Source of the DNA: Actinomycetes bacterium
GTDB lineage: Bacteria > Actinomycetota > Actinomycetes > Mycobacteriales > Micromonosporaceae
Assembly: GCA_023437285.1 (NCBI GenBank)
Contig: JAEZGP010000740.1
Span: forward strand, 1 to 6,813
DNA: 6,813 bases
Direction of reading: 5' to 3'
A program made the translations under genes and the position numbers. Shown here in pieces: positions 1 through 6,366 of this stretch. Position 1 is the stretch's first letter. Each line of letters starts with the position of its first letter. The notes below the pieces were generated by a model. That model searched no databases and was not told the origin of the DNA. It worked only from the letters and a program-made list of their open reading frames with translations.

Positions 1-27
1 TGCCTCGTCCGGGGAGCGGACGGGGCA
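1..27. terminator. Hairpin at the window edge, likely terminator of the GH9 cellulase gene
   Basis: An inverted repeat pairs TGCCTCGTCCG (1-11) with CGGACGGGGCA (17-27) around the 5-base loop GGGAG. Ten of eleven positions are Watson-Crick pairs. The remaining pair (5 with 23) is a T-G wobble when read on the plus strand and a C-A mismatch when read on the minus strand. It lies 17 bases past the cellulase stop codon (47-45), where a terminator for that gene is expected. There is no visible T-run, as is common in actinobacteria. Because the wobble survives only in plus-strand RNA, it could equally terminate a plus-strand gene ending to the left of the window. A smaller CACCC/GGGTG stem (about 28-42) sits between it and the stop codon. 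Confidence 0.6.
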
Positions 28-44
28 CACCCGCCTTGGGTGGG

Positions 45-3000
45 TCAGGAGCAGGCCGCGCCGTTGAGCTTGAACAGCTCGGGGGACGGGTTGGCGCCGC
101 TCGTGGCACCGGTGAAGCCGAACGTCACCGAGCTGCCGGGGTTGATGGTGGAGTTCCACGAAAGGTTCTTCGCGGTCACGCCGCCGCCGGACTGGGTGTA
201 GGACGCGCTCCACAGCTGGTCGATCTTCTGGCTGCCGGCGAAGTTCCAGGTCAGCTGCCAGTTCTTGATCGCCTTGGTGCCGGTGTTCTTGATGGTGATC
301 TGCGAGACGAAGCCGGTGCCCCAGTCGCCCTGCAGGTCGTAGGTCACCTTGCAGGTGCCGGCCGCCGGGGCCTTGCCGTCGCCCAGGTCGCCGAGGAAGC
401 CGCCGACCCACGCGAGCGTCGAGTTCCAGTTGATGGCCACCTCGTTCGTGGCGTACGACTGGATGTCGTCGACGTAGCAGAACTGCGGCGCGCAGCCCTT
501 GAGGAGCTTGCCCGCGTACGGGTCCTGGAGGTCGACGTTCGGGCCGCCGGCCAGCGATCCGGTCGGCGGGTTCGGCAGTTCGGTGTTGAGCTGGTTGCCG
601 AACATCCGGCTGTGCTGGTTCTGCGGGGACACCTCGCCGTAGTTGGTCACGTACGAGTGGTTGAGCGCGTTGCGGCCGAACAGGTAGTCGACGCCCTCGA
701 CGACGCCCTCGCGGTACTTGGCAGCGCCGGTGAGGTCGTACGCCGTGGCGACCACGACCAGGTTGTTGAGCAGGCCGCTGTTGGAGCCCCACACGTAGTG
801 GTAGTCGGCCGGCGCGTACGGCATGCCGTAGGACTCGCCGGCCTGGGTGGCCAGGTACGCGTCCGCGGCGGCCACGACGGACGCCTTCACCGCGGCACGC
901 TCGGCGGCCGGCAGCAGGTTCGGCACGGTGGCCAGGTCGAGGCGACCCAGCGCCGCGACGCCCTGCCAGCCGAAGCCGCCCGCGTCGAAGACGTTGGCGG
1001 TCTTCAGCGGGGAGGCGTCGATGTCGGCCTTGTAGGCCGCCTGGCCGGTGGTGATGAACAGCTCGGCCGCCGCCCAGTAGAACTCGTCGGTGACGTTGCT
1101 GTCGTCGTACGCGCCACCGCCGTTGCCGTCGCTGACCAGGGCGTACTTGTCGGGGTTGGCCTTGGCGGCCGCGTAGGCGGTCTTCGCGGCCGCGAGCGCC
1201 TTGGCGGAGAACGCCGGGTCGTAGTTGGCGAACAGGCGGGCCGCCTGCGCCGCCACGGCGGCGAGGTTGAGCGTGGCCGCCGTCGACACCGCGTGCAGCT
1301 CGCGCGGCTGCGGGTCGTCGGCCGGGTCGAGCGGCAGGCCGGTCCAGGCCGCGTCGTGGATCTTGTGGTGGGCCATGCCGGCGAACGGCTTGCCGGCCGG
1401 GACCTGCATGCGCAGCAGGAAGTCCAGCTCCCACTTGGCCTCGTCGAGGACGTCCGGGATGCCGTTGCCGGTCTCCGGCAGGCGCAGGGTGTTGTCGCCG
1501 CGGGCGGCCCGCACGTCCGTGGCGGTCTTGGACCGCTCGAACTCGCTGAGCAGCTGGTAGGTGGCGATGCCGCCGTTCACGACGTACTTGCCGTGGTCGC
1601 CGGCGTCGTACCAGCCGCCTTGCACGTCGAGGCGGTAGTCGCAGACGCCCGCCTGGCACGGCACGTCGAAGTCACCCTGGTTGGGCGCGACGTTGATGTG
1701 GCCGGCCTCGCGGGCGTACTTCTCGCCCACCAGCGAACCGTCGATCGCGATGCCGCTGCGCTGGATGTAGAAGAACTGCAGCGCGTCGGAGCGCAGGTCG
1801 GCGTAGATATCGCCGGAGATGTCGAACGGGAAGCTCGTCTCGCCGTCGGCGACCAGCGTGTACCCGCTGCCGGCCTTCTTGTACGACGAGAAGTCGATGC
1901 GGTGCACGTTCTGGTTCGACGACGCGTCCACCCCGGCCGGGGCGGAGGTGCCGGAGGCGACCACGGTGCCGGCCGAGTTCTTCAGCTGCCAGGGCAGCGC
2001 CTCGGTGGCCTCGGTGACGAGGGTGGCGCGCTTCGGGCCGGCCGGCAGGTAGCCGACCTGATTCACGCGCACGCGCGGGCCGGTGTCGGGCTCGTAGACG
2101 TCGGGGGCCGCCCCGCCCTTGAGCGAGAGGTTGTCCAGGCACAGCGTCCAGCCGCCGGCCGAGCCGCCGATCTGGAACGCCAGCTGCGCCGTGGGGGCGT
2201 CGGCGTCGGCCGTGAACGTGTACGAGTACTCGGCGAGTTCGGTGCCGATCGTGGTGGGCCGGGACAGGAACTGCGTCCACGGCTCGGTGGAGAGCTGGAC
2301 GTTGGCGAGCACGGTCACGGCCTTGCTGGCCTTCGCCGAGAAGCTCAGCCGGTACGTCGTGCCCGCGACGATGTTCACGTCGTTGTGGCCGATGATCGCG
2401 TCCCACGGGTTGACCGTGTCGTCGGCGATCGTGGCGCACAGCTGCCCGTCGACGACCTCCGACGGCGCGCTCGGGGTCCACCACCAGGGCGCCGTGCCGT
2501 CGTCGAAGCCGCCGTTGACCAGCTGCTCGGCGCCGGTCGGCTCGCCGCCGCCACCGGGCGGGCCGACGAGCGAGACGTTGTCGAGACAGATCGTGTACGC
2601 GTCGGCGTTGCCGCCGAGCTGGAAGGCGACCTGCGCCTTGTCGGTGCTGCTCGCGGCGGTGAACGTGTACTCGAACTCGGCGCTGTCGCCGAGCTCCACG
2701 GTCCGGCTCAGCTCGGTCGTGTACGGGTCGACGCCCAGCTGCACGTTCGCCTTGATGGCGGCGGCCGCGCTCGCCGAGGCGGTGAACTTCAGGGTGTACG
2801 AGCCACCGGCGACGAGGGTCAGGTCGTTCTGGCCGATCCCGGCGTCCCAGGGGTTCGCCAGTCCGCCGGCCACGTCGGCGCAGTACTGGCCGTCGACGAC
2901 GGCGCCGGCGGTCTCGGTGCCGTAGGAGTACCAGGGGGCGGTACCGGTATCGAAGGTGCCGTTGACGATCAGTTCGACGGGATCGGCGGCGAAGGCTGGC

Positions 3001-3089
3001 GATGAGGCCAGCCCGGGCGCGATAAGGACGGCGGCCAGAGCCGCCGCCGTACTGGCGCGCAGGGCGCGCCGAAGCTTATGGGCTGTCAC
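45..3089 (-). CDS. Secreted multi-domain GH9 cellulase (CBM4-CBM4-Ig-GH9-CBM2)
   Basis: Extracellular glycoside hydrolase family 9 enzyme that cleaves beta-1,4-glucan with inversion. Residues are numbered from the chosen GTG. Residues 1-34 form a signal peptide: basic HKLRRALR, a hydrophobic Ala/Leu stretch, and likely cleavage after AFA. Two family 4 carbohydrate-binding modules follow (about 38-175 and 188-324). They share VNG-FD-GTAPW and NPWDA-IG-ND, and each has a probable Cys pair (70/168, 218/317). Next is the cellulase N-terminal Ig-like domain (about 338-422), opening RVNQVGYLP. The GH9 domain (about 429-902) has DAGD with Asp495 and Asp498, HSR at 826-828, DD at 874-875, and NE with acid Glu883. 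The C-terminal CBM2 (about 911-1014) has terminal Cys913 and Cys1013 and surface Trp923, Trp960 and Trp978, as in type 2a. GTG at 3089 is preferred because upstream starts (TTG 3158, ATG 3155) add 22-23 residues that bury the signal peptide. No Shine-Dalgarno sequence precedes it. The domain order resembles Cellulomonas CenC and Thermobifida Cel9B, without their extra Ig or FN3 domains. Endo- versus processive action cannot be read from the sequence. Confidence 0.95.
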   Translation of the reverse strand: MTAHKLRRALRASTAAALAAVLIAPGLASSPAFAADPVELIVNGTFDTGTAPWYSYGTETAGAVVDGQYCADVAGGLANPWDAGIGQNDLTLVAGGSYTLKFTASASAAAAIKANVQLGVDPYTTELSRTVELGDSAEFEYTFTAASSTDKAQVAFQLGGNADAYTICLDNVSLVGPPGGGGEPTGAEQLVNGGFDDGTAPWWWTPSAPSEVVDGQLCATIADDTVNPWDAIIGHNDVNIVAGTTYRLSFSAKASKAVTVLANVQLSTEPWTQFLSRPTTIGTELAEYSYTFTADADAPTAQLAFQIGGSAGGWTLCLDNLSLKGGAAPDVYEPDTGPRVRVNQVGYLPAGPKRATLVTEATEALPWQLKNSAGTVVASGTSAPAGVDASSNQNVHRIDFSSYKKAGSGYTLVADGETSFPFDISGDIYADLRSDALQFFYIQRSGIAIDGSLVGEKYAREAGHINVAPNQGDFDVPCQAGVCDYRLDVQGGWYDAGDHGKYVVNGGIATYQLLSEFERSKTATDVRAARGDNTLRLPETGNGIPDVLDEAKWELDFLLRMQVPAGKPFAGMAHHKIHDAAWTGLPLDPADDPQPRELHAVSTAATLNLAAVAAQAARLFANYDPAFSAKALAAAKTAYAAAKANPDKYALVSDGNGGGAYDDSNVTDEFYWAAAELFITTGQAAYKADIDASPLKTANVFDAGGFGWQGVAALGRLDLATVPNLLPAAERAAVKASVVAAADAYLATQAGESYGMPYAPADYHYVWGSNSGLLNNLVVVATAYDLTGAAKYREGVVEGVDYLFGRNALNHSYVTNYGEVSPQNQHSRMFGNQLNTELPNPPTGSLAGGPNVDLQDPYAGKLLKGCAPQFCYVDDIQSYATNEVAINWNSTLAWVGGFLGDLGDGKAPAAGTCKVTYDLQGDWGTGFVSQITIKNTGTKAIKNWQLTWNFAGSQKIDQLWSASYTQSGGGVTAKNLSWNSTINPGSSVTFGFTGATSGANPSPELFKLNGAACS

Positions 3090-3095
3090 CTGGGG

Positions 3096-3125
3096 ATGGT
3101 CGCCAGCTACATTCGCGCATGTCAA
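3096..3125 (-). promoter_or_regulatory. Candidate promoter of the GH9 cellulase gene
   Basis: On the minus strand a perfect TTGACA (3125-3120) is followed after 18 bases by GACCAT (3101-3096). GACCAT keeps only the conserved A at position 2 and T at position 6 of the actinobacterial -10 box. Six bases separate it from the GTG at 3089, so the predicted transcription start falls on or next to the start codon. That would be a leaderless mRNA, consistent with the missing Shine-Dalgarno sequence. The -35 match is strong and the -10 match is poor, so the promoter could instead lie further upstream. Confidence 0.35.
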
Positions 3126-3131
3126 CGCATG
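3116..3131. repeat. CGCATG direct repeat at 10-bp spacing around the cellulase -35 box
   Basis: CGCATG occurs at 3116-3121 and again at 3126-3131, a start-to-start distance of 10 bp, or about one helical turn. Both copies overlap or abut the TTGACA at 3125-3120. The arrangement could be a pair of half-sites for a regulator acting at the -35 region. Chance cannot be excluded for a 6-base repeat. Confidence 0.3.
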
Positions 3132-3163
3132 AGGTTCCGGTCGCGCTCCGAGCATCAAGGGAG

Positions 3164-3178
3164 GCCGAAACTTTCGGC
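3164..3178. promoter_or_regulatory. Perfect palindrome GCCGAAACTTTCGGC, candidate operator
   Basis: Seven-base arms GCCGAAA and TTTCGGC flank one central C. The core CGAAA-N-TTTCG matches the palindrome described upstream of Streptomyces xylanase genes and, in shorter form, at BxlR-type LacI-family repressor sites. It lies 75 bp upstream of the cellulase GTG and 43 bp upstream of the thiamine-binding-protein ATG, so it could serve either divergent gene. The cellulase is the more natural target given the known use of this motif. No protein that would bind it is visible in the window. Confidence 0.6.
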
Positions 3179-3208
3179 ATGGGCCGGCTTGTCCCGGGTG
3201 TGCGCGGT

Positions 3209-3214
3209 TAGCCT
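3209..3214 (+). promoter_or_regulatory. -10 box of a leaderless promoter for the thiamine-binding protein gene
   Basis: TAGCCT fits the TANNNT actinobacterial -10 consensus and ends exactly 6 bases before the ATG at 3221. This places the transcription start on the start codon. No Shine-Dalgarno sequence precedes the ATG, which supports a leaderless mRNA. The -35 region is poor: TTGTCC at 3189-3194 leaves only 14 bases of spacing. Confidence 0.5.
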
Positions 3215-3220
3215 GGACGC

Positions 3221-3517
3221 ATGCTGTTGTCGTTCTCGATCACGCCGCTCGGCGTGGGGGAATCGGTCGGGGAGTACGTCGCGGACGCGGTACGCGTGGT
3301 GCGCGAGTCCGGCCTGCCGAACCGCACGGACGCCATGTTCACCACGGTCGAAGGCTCCTGGGAGGAGACCATGGCCGTCCTGAAGGCGGCCGTCGACGCG
3401 GTCCAGGCCCGCGCGCCGAGGGTCAGCGTGGTGATGAAGGCCGACATCCGGCCCGGTGTCACCGACGCGATGACGACGAAGGTCGAACACGTCGAGGCGC
3501 GCCTGCGCGACGGATGA
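3221..3517 (+). CDS. MTH1187-family thiamine-binding protein (DUF77)
   Basis: A 98-residue cytoplasmic protein of the Thiamine_BP/DUF77 family. These are small ferredoxin-like-fold proteins that assemble into oligomers; relatives such as the YkoF group bind thiamine or its hydroxymethylpyrimidine moiety. The length matches the family. Visible family marks are the first strand with [12 protein letters not shown] (9-20), a second strand with MFTTVEG (39-45), a helix from WEETM, and a last strand with [13 protein letters not shown] (67-79). There is no signal peptide or membrane segment. The gene is transcribed divergently from the cellulase and convergently with xylB, so it is probably a single-gene unit. 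A functional link to its sugar-degrading neighbours is not shown. The family role (transport, salvage or buffering of thiamine compounds) is poorly defined, and the name rests on family recognition. Confidence 0.88.
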   Translation: MLLSFSITPLGVGESVGEYVADAVRVVRESGLPNRTDAMFTTVEGSWEETMAVLKAAVDAVQARAPRVSVVMKADIRPGVTDAMTTKVEHVEARLRDG

Positions 3518-3609
3518 CCGCACCGCGCGCTCGGTCGGATTCCGCCGGCGGCACCGCTCCAGGCAAGCGTCCGCAACAACGCGGTGGACGCCGATGGGAG
3601 CCTGCGCAT

Positions 3610-3648
3610 CGAACCGGGCTGGTACCCCGTGGGTACCAGCCCGGTTCG
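3610..3648. terminator. Strong bidirectional terminator between convergent genes
   Basis: A perfect 18-bp inverted repeat pairs CGAACCGGGCTGGTACCC (3610-3627) with its complement at 3631-3648 around the 3-base loop CGT. It sits 92 bases past the thiamine-binding-protein stop and 21 bases past the xylB stop, so one hairpin can serve both converging transcripts. No T-run follows on either strand, which is usual for actinobacterial terminators. The rest of the 3518-3669 gap shows no other clear element. Confidence 0.85.
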
Positions 3649-3669
3649 TCCCTGAGAGGAGAGAGAACG

Positions 3670-5079
3670 CTAAAGACGGTTGAGCGTGAGGTCGCGGGCT
3701 TCGGCGTAGCGGGCCCGCACGGCGGGGGTCGGGTCGGCCTCGAAACGCTCCGGCTCCAGGGCCGACCACGTTGGGGCCTCGTCGCCGCCGAGCGCCACCC
3801 AGGCCGCCTGGCGGGCGGCGCCGTCGGCGACGTACTCCCCCGGGGGCGGGACGAGCACGGTGCAGCCGAACACCGACGGGGCGATGCGGCGTACCGCCTC
3901 CGACCGGGCACCGCCGCCGACCAGGATGACCCGGTTGACGACCGCGCCCTGCGCGATGAGCGCGTCGAGGCAGTCGGCCAGCGCGCAGAGCAGGCCCTCG
4001 ACGGCGGCGCGCGCCATGAAGGCGGGCGTCATCGTCGACAGGGTCAGCCCGTGCAGGGATCCGGTCGCGTCCGGCTTGTTGGGCGTACGTTCGCCTTCGA
4101 GGTACGGCACGAGCGCCAGCCCGCCCGCGCCGGCCGGGGCGGACAGCGCGAGGTCGGACAGCTCGGCCAGCGAGACGTTGAGCAGGGTGGCGGCGCTGGC
4201 GAGCACGCGGGCCGCGTTGAGCGTGGCGATCAGGGGCAGGTAGCGGCCGGTCGCGTCGGCGAAGCCCGCCACGGTGCCGGTCGCGTCGGCGGCCGGCACC
4301 TCGGCGACCGTGAAGACGGTGCCGGACGTGCCGATGGAGATGATGACGTCGCCCGGGCGGGCCCCGACGCCGAGCGCGGCCGCCGCGTTGTCGCCCGTAC
4401 CCGGACCGAGAACGAAGCCCGACGGGGAGTGGGCGGCCGTGTCGGCGGGACCGAGCACGCGGGGTGTGCCGACGACCTTGCCCAAGGCGAGTTTCAGCAG
4501 GTCGGGGCGGTATTCACCGGTACGGGGCGACCAGTAGCCGGTGCCGCTCGCGTCGCCCCGGTCGGTAGTGATGGCGTCCGGCGAGGCGGCGCCGGCCAGC
4601 TTCCAGGTGAGCCAGTCGTGCGGCAGGCAGACGTACTCGGTCCGCGCGGCGTTGTCCGGCTCGTGGGTGGCCAGCCAGCGCAGCTTGGTGACGGTGAACG
4701 ACGCGACCGGCACGCTGCCGACCTGGTCGGCCCAGGCGGCGGCCCCCACGGAGCCGCCGCCCAGGTCGGTGATCAGGTCGGCGGCGGCACCCGCCGACCT
4801 GGTGTCGTTCCACAGCAGCGCGGGACGCACAACCTCACCGGAACCGTCCAGACACACCATGCCGTGCTGCTGCGCGCCGACGCTGACGGCCGCCACGTCG
4901 GCCAGCCCGCCGGCACCCTCGATCGCCTCACTGAGCGCCGACCACCACGCGTCCGGGTGGACCTCCGTGCCGTCGGGGTGGGCGGCGCGGCCCTCGCGGC
5001 CCAGCGCCCCCGTCTCCGCGTCCCGGACGACGACCTTGCAGCTCTGGGTCGACGAGTCGACCCCCGCCACGAGGGTCAT
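3670..5079 (-). CDS. xylB: Xylulokinase
   Basis: A 469-residue cytoplasmic sugar kinase of the FGGY family. It phosphorylates D-xylulose with ATP to give D-xylulose 5-phosphate, the second step of xylose catabolism. Visible motifs are the N-terminal phosphate loop [10 protein letters not shown] (6-15), substrate-region QQHGM (70-74) and WNDTR (90-94), PHDWLTWKL (153-161), [11 protein letters not shown] (227-237) with likely catalytic base Asp230, the second-domain phosphate motif ISIGTSG (247-253), and the adenosine-binding VGGGARSE (387-394). Length is normal for XylB, and pairing with xylA supports xylulose over other FGGY substrates. The start is the ATG at 5079, which overlaps the xylA stop as ATGA. 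The open frame continues upstream inside xylA but only as low-complexity shadow translation. No Shine-Dalgarno sequence lies before the ATG, so translation probably depends on coupling to xylA. Confidence 0.95.
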   Translation of the reverse strand: MTLVAGVDSSTQSCKVVVRDAETGALGREGRAAHPDGTEVHPDAWWSALSEAIEGAGGLADVAAVSVGAQQHGMVCLDGSGEVVRPALLWNDTRSAGAAADLITDLGGGSVGAAAWADQVGSVPVASFTVTKLRWLATHEPDNAARTEYVCLPHDWLTWKLAGAASPDAITTDRGDASGTGYWSPRTGEYRPDLLKLALGKVVGTPRVLGPADTAAHSPSGFVLGPGTGDNAAAALGVGARPGDVIISIGTSGTVFTVAEVPAADATGTVAGFADATGRYLPLIATLNAARVLASAATLLNVSLAELSDLALSAPAGAGGLALVPYLEGERTPNKPDATGSLHGLTLSTMTPAFMARAAVEGLLCALADCLDALIAQGAVVNRVILVGGGARSEAVRRIAPSVFGCTVLVPPPGEYVADGAARQAAWVALGGDEAPTWSALEPERFEADPTPAVRARYAEARDLTLNRL

Positions 5080-6263
5080 CGCGCACCCAGGAGGTGCTCG
5101 ATGCCGAGCTGGTTGAGGCGCACGAAGTGGCTGCCGCGGGCACCGGCCGCCTCGAAGTCGAAGTCCTCGAACGACGAGCGGTCGTTGAGCAGGTCCTGGT
5201 AGGTCTCGCCCTCGGCCAGGGTGGACTCGCGGGTGCCGGCGACCCGGGCGGCGGCCAGCGCCTCGGCCACCTCGGGGTCGGCCCGGTAGGCCGCCGCGCG
5301 CTCCTTGAGCAGCAGGTAGGTGCGCATGTTCGCCGCCGCCGACGCCCACACGCCGTCGAAGTCCTCCGTACGCGAGGGCTTGTAGTCGAAGTGACGCGGA
5401 CCCTCATAGGCGCGGCCGCCGTCGACGCCGCCGAACTCCAGCAGGTCGACCAGGAAGAACGCGTTGATCAGGTCGCCGTGGCCGAAGACGAGGTCCTGGT
5501 CGTACTTGATGCCGCGCTGGCCGTTGAGGTCGATGTGGAACAGCTTGCCGTGCCACAGGGCCTGGGCGATGCCGTGCACGAAGTTGAGGCCGGCCATCTG
5601 CTCGTGGCCCACCTCGGGGTTGAGGCCGACCATCTCGGAGTGTTCCAGCGACTCGATGAACGCCAGCGCATGGCCGACGGTCGGGAGCAGGATGTCACCG
5701 CGGGGCTCGTTCGGCTTGGGCTCGAGGGCGAAGCGGATGTTGTAGCCGCGGTCGATGACGTACTGCGCGAGGGTGTCGATGCCCTCGCGGTAGCGGTCCA
5801 GGGCCGCGCGGACGTCCTTCACCCCGTCGTACTCGCTGCCCTCGCGGCCGCCCCACATGACGTAGGTCTCGGCGCCCAGTTCGGCGGCGAGGTCGAGGTT
5901 GCGCATGACCTTGCGCAGCGCGTACCGGCGGATGTCGCGGTCGTTGTTGGTGAAGCCGCCGTCCTTGAAGACGGGCTGCTCGAAGAGGTTGGTGGTGGCC
6001 ATCGGTACGACGAGGCCGGTCTCGTCGAGCGCCTTGCGGAAGCGGGCGATGTGGCCCTCCCGCGCGGCGTCGTCGGAGCCGAACGGGATCAGGTCGTCAT
6101 CGTGGAAGGTCAGGCCGTAGGCCCCCAGCTCAGCGAGCTTGTGGGCAGTCTCGACGGGGTCCAGCGCCGCCCGGGTGGCCGCGCCGAAGGGGTCGCGGGC
6201 CTGCCAACCGACGGTCCAGAGGCCGAAGGTAAATTTGTCCGCCTTTGTGGGCTGTGTAGTCAT
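5076..6263 (-). CDS. xylA: Xylose isomerase
   Basis: A 395-residue cytoplasmic metal-dependent TIM-barrel enzyme that converts D-xylose to D-xylulose; the family also acts on D-glucose/D-fructose. Residue positions match the classical Streptomyces enzyme almost one for one: His54 and Asp57 in FHDDD (ring opening), Phe94 and Trp137 (substrate pocket), Glu181 and Lys183 in [10 protein letters not shown], Glu217 and His220 in NPEVGHEQ, Asp245, Asp255 and Asp257 (second metal), and Asp293 in GPRHFDYKP. The last equals Asp287 of Streptomyces rubiginosus because of an insertion of about six residues just before it. All catalytic residues are present, so an active class I (short, actinobacterial-type) enzyme is expected. 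It is first in the xylA-xylB operon, with a good ribosome binding site (GGAGG, 8-base gap) and a promoter in the region shared with the divergent ROK regulator. Confidence 0.97.
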   Translation of the reverse strand: MTTQPTKADKFTFGLWTVGWQARDPFGAATRAALDPVETAHKLAELGAYGLTFHDDDLIPFGSDDAAREGHIARFRKALDETGLVVPMATTNLFEQPVFKDGGFTNNDRDIRRYALRKVMRNLDLAAELGAETYVMWGGREGSEYDGVKDVRAALDRYREGIDTLAQYVIDRGYNIRFALEPKPNEPRGDILLPTVGHALAFIESLEHSEMVGLNPEVGHEQMAGLNFVHGIAQALWHGKLFHIDLNGQRGIKYDQDLVFGHGDLINAFFLVDLLEFGGVDGGRAYEGPRHFDYKPSRTEDFDGVWASAAANMRTYLLLKERAAAYRADPEVAEALAAARVAGTRESTLAEGETYQDLLNDRSSFEDFDFEAAGARGSHFVRLNQLGIEHLLGAR

Positions 6264-6271
6264 TATGCCTG

Positions 6272-6276
6272 CCTCC
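6272..6276 (-). promoter_or_regulatory. Ribosome binding site of xylA
   Basis: On the minus strand GGAGG lies 8 bases before the ATG at 6263. It is a strong Shine-Dalgarno sequence and fixes the xylA start. It contrasts with the absence of such a site before xylB, the cellulase and the thiamine-binding protein gene. Confidence 0.85.
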
Positions 6277-6277
6277 G

Positions 6278-6288
6278 AAACGCGGTTT
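6278..6288. repeat. Short inverted repeat AAAC-GCG-GTTT in the xylA leader
   Basis: Four-base arms with a 3-base centre lie directly upstream of the xylA Shine-Dalgarno sequence and downstream of its predicted transcription start. This is a plausible repressor site or a minor leader structure. The arms are short and the assignment is weak. Confidence 0.25.
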
Positions 6289-6297
6289 GTATAGTGG

Positions 6298-6325
6298 TTG
6301 AACTTATTAACGTCGGTGTGACATT
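6298..6325 (+). promoter_or_regulatory. Possible promoter of the ROK regulator gene
   Basis: TTGAAC (6298-6303) and GACATT (6320-6325) are 16 bases apart and would start transcription near 6332, about 35 bases before the GTG. An alternative is the TATAGT at 6290-6295, a better -10 box that lacks a recognisable -35. In either case the regulator promoter overlaps the xylA promoter head to head. Confidence 0.3.
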
Positions 6326-6330
6326 GTCAA
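6301..6330 (-). promoter_or_regulatory. Promoter of the xylA-xylB operon
   Basis: On the minus strand a perfect TTGACA (6330-6325) is followed after 18 bases by TAAGTT (6306-6301), which fits TANNNT. The predicted transcription start is near 6294, giving a leader of about 30 bases that contains the GGAGG site. The region is clearly richer in A and T than its surroundings. A TGACA-T-TGTCA palindrome overlaps the -35 box, so repression by steric block is plausible. Confidence 0.6.
6319..6329. promoter_or_regulatory. Palindrome TGACATTGTCA over the xylA -35 box, candidate ROK operator
   Basis: Perfect 5-base arms flank one central T. The site covers most of the xylA TTGACA and also overlaps the possible -10 of the divergent regulator gene. 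A repressor bound here could silence xylAB and regulate its own gene. The arms are short, and I cannot confirm a match to a known ROK-family operator. Confidence 0.4.
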
Positions 6331-6353
6331 GGGGTGACAGTCCGGACCACGGC

Positions 6354-6358
6354 GAGGG
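6354..6358 (+). promoter_or_regulatory. Ribosome binding site of the ROK regulator gene
   Basis: GAGGG (within GCGAGGG) lies 8 bases before the GTG at 6367. It supports that start over the in-frame GTG at 6334, which has only AAGGG immediately against it and would add 11 residues before the family's usual N-terminus. Confidence 0.6.
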
Positions 6359-6366
6359 ATTCCCCC

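Noticed and set aside
36..3005. 989-codon plus-strand open frame opposite the cellulase
   Set aside because: Its translation is rich in Gly, Arg, Val and Ala with no domain. It mirrors the minus-strand cellulase codons, a typical antisense shadow in 70% GC DNA.
3090..3158. Upstream TTG or ATG start for the cellulase
   Set aside because: These starts would place 22-23 non-hydrophobic residues, including a Cys and several Pro, before the basic n-region of the signal peptide. Neither has a Shine-Dalgarno sequence.
3090..3220. CebR-type operator (TGGGAGCGCTCCCA) upstream of the cellulase
   Set aside because: I looked for it and found no match. The only strong palindrome is the CGAAA-N-TTTCG type.
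3514..5202. 562-codon plus-strand open frame whose ATG overlaps the thiamine-binding-protein stop as ATGA
   Set aside because: It runs through the terminator hairpin and then antisense to xylB. Its composition is low-complexity and no family is recognisable, so the ATGA overlap is coincidental.
5089..5202. Perfect AGGAGG 6 bases before an ATG (5101) opening a 33-codon basic ORF antisense to the end of xylA
   Set aside because: The AGGAGG is the complement of the His-Leu-Leu codons near the XylA C-terminus, and the ORF is Ser/Arg/Lys-rich shadow sequence. No promoter or conservation can be shown from this window.
5080..5349. N-terminal extension of 90 residues on XylB
   Set aside because: The extension is Gly/Arg/Pro-rich shadow translation of xylA. 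The family N-terminus (GVDSSTQ) begins six residues after the internal ATG, which forms the ATGA overlap with xylA.
6334..6366. Earlier GTG start for the ROK regulator
   Set aside because: It has AAGGG directly against the start codon and adds 11 residues with no family match. The GTG at 6367 has GAGGG at a proper 8-base distance.
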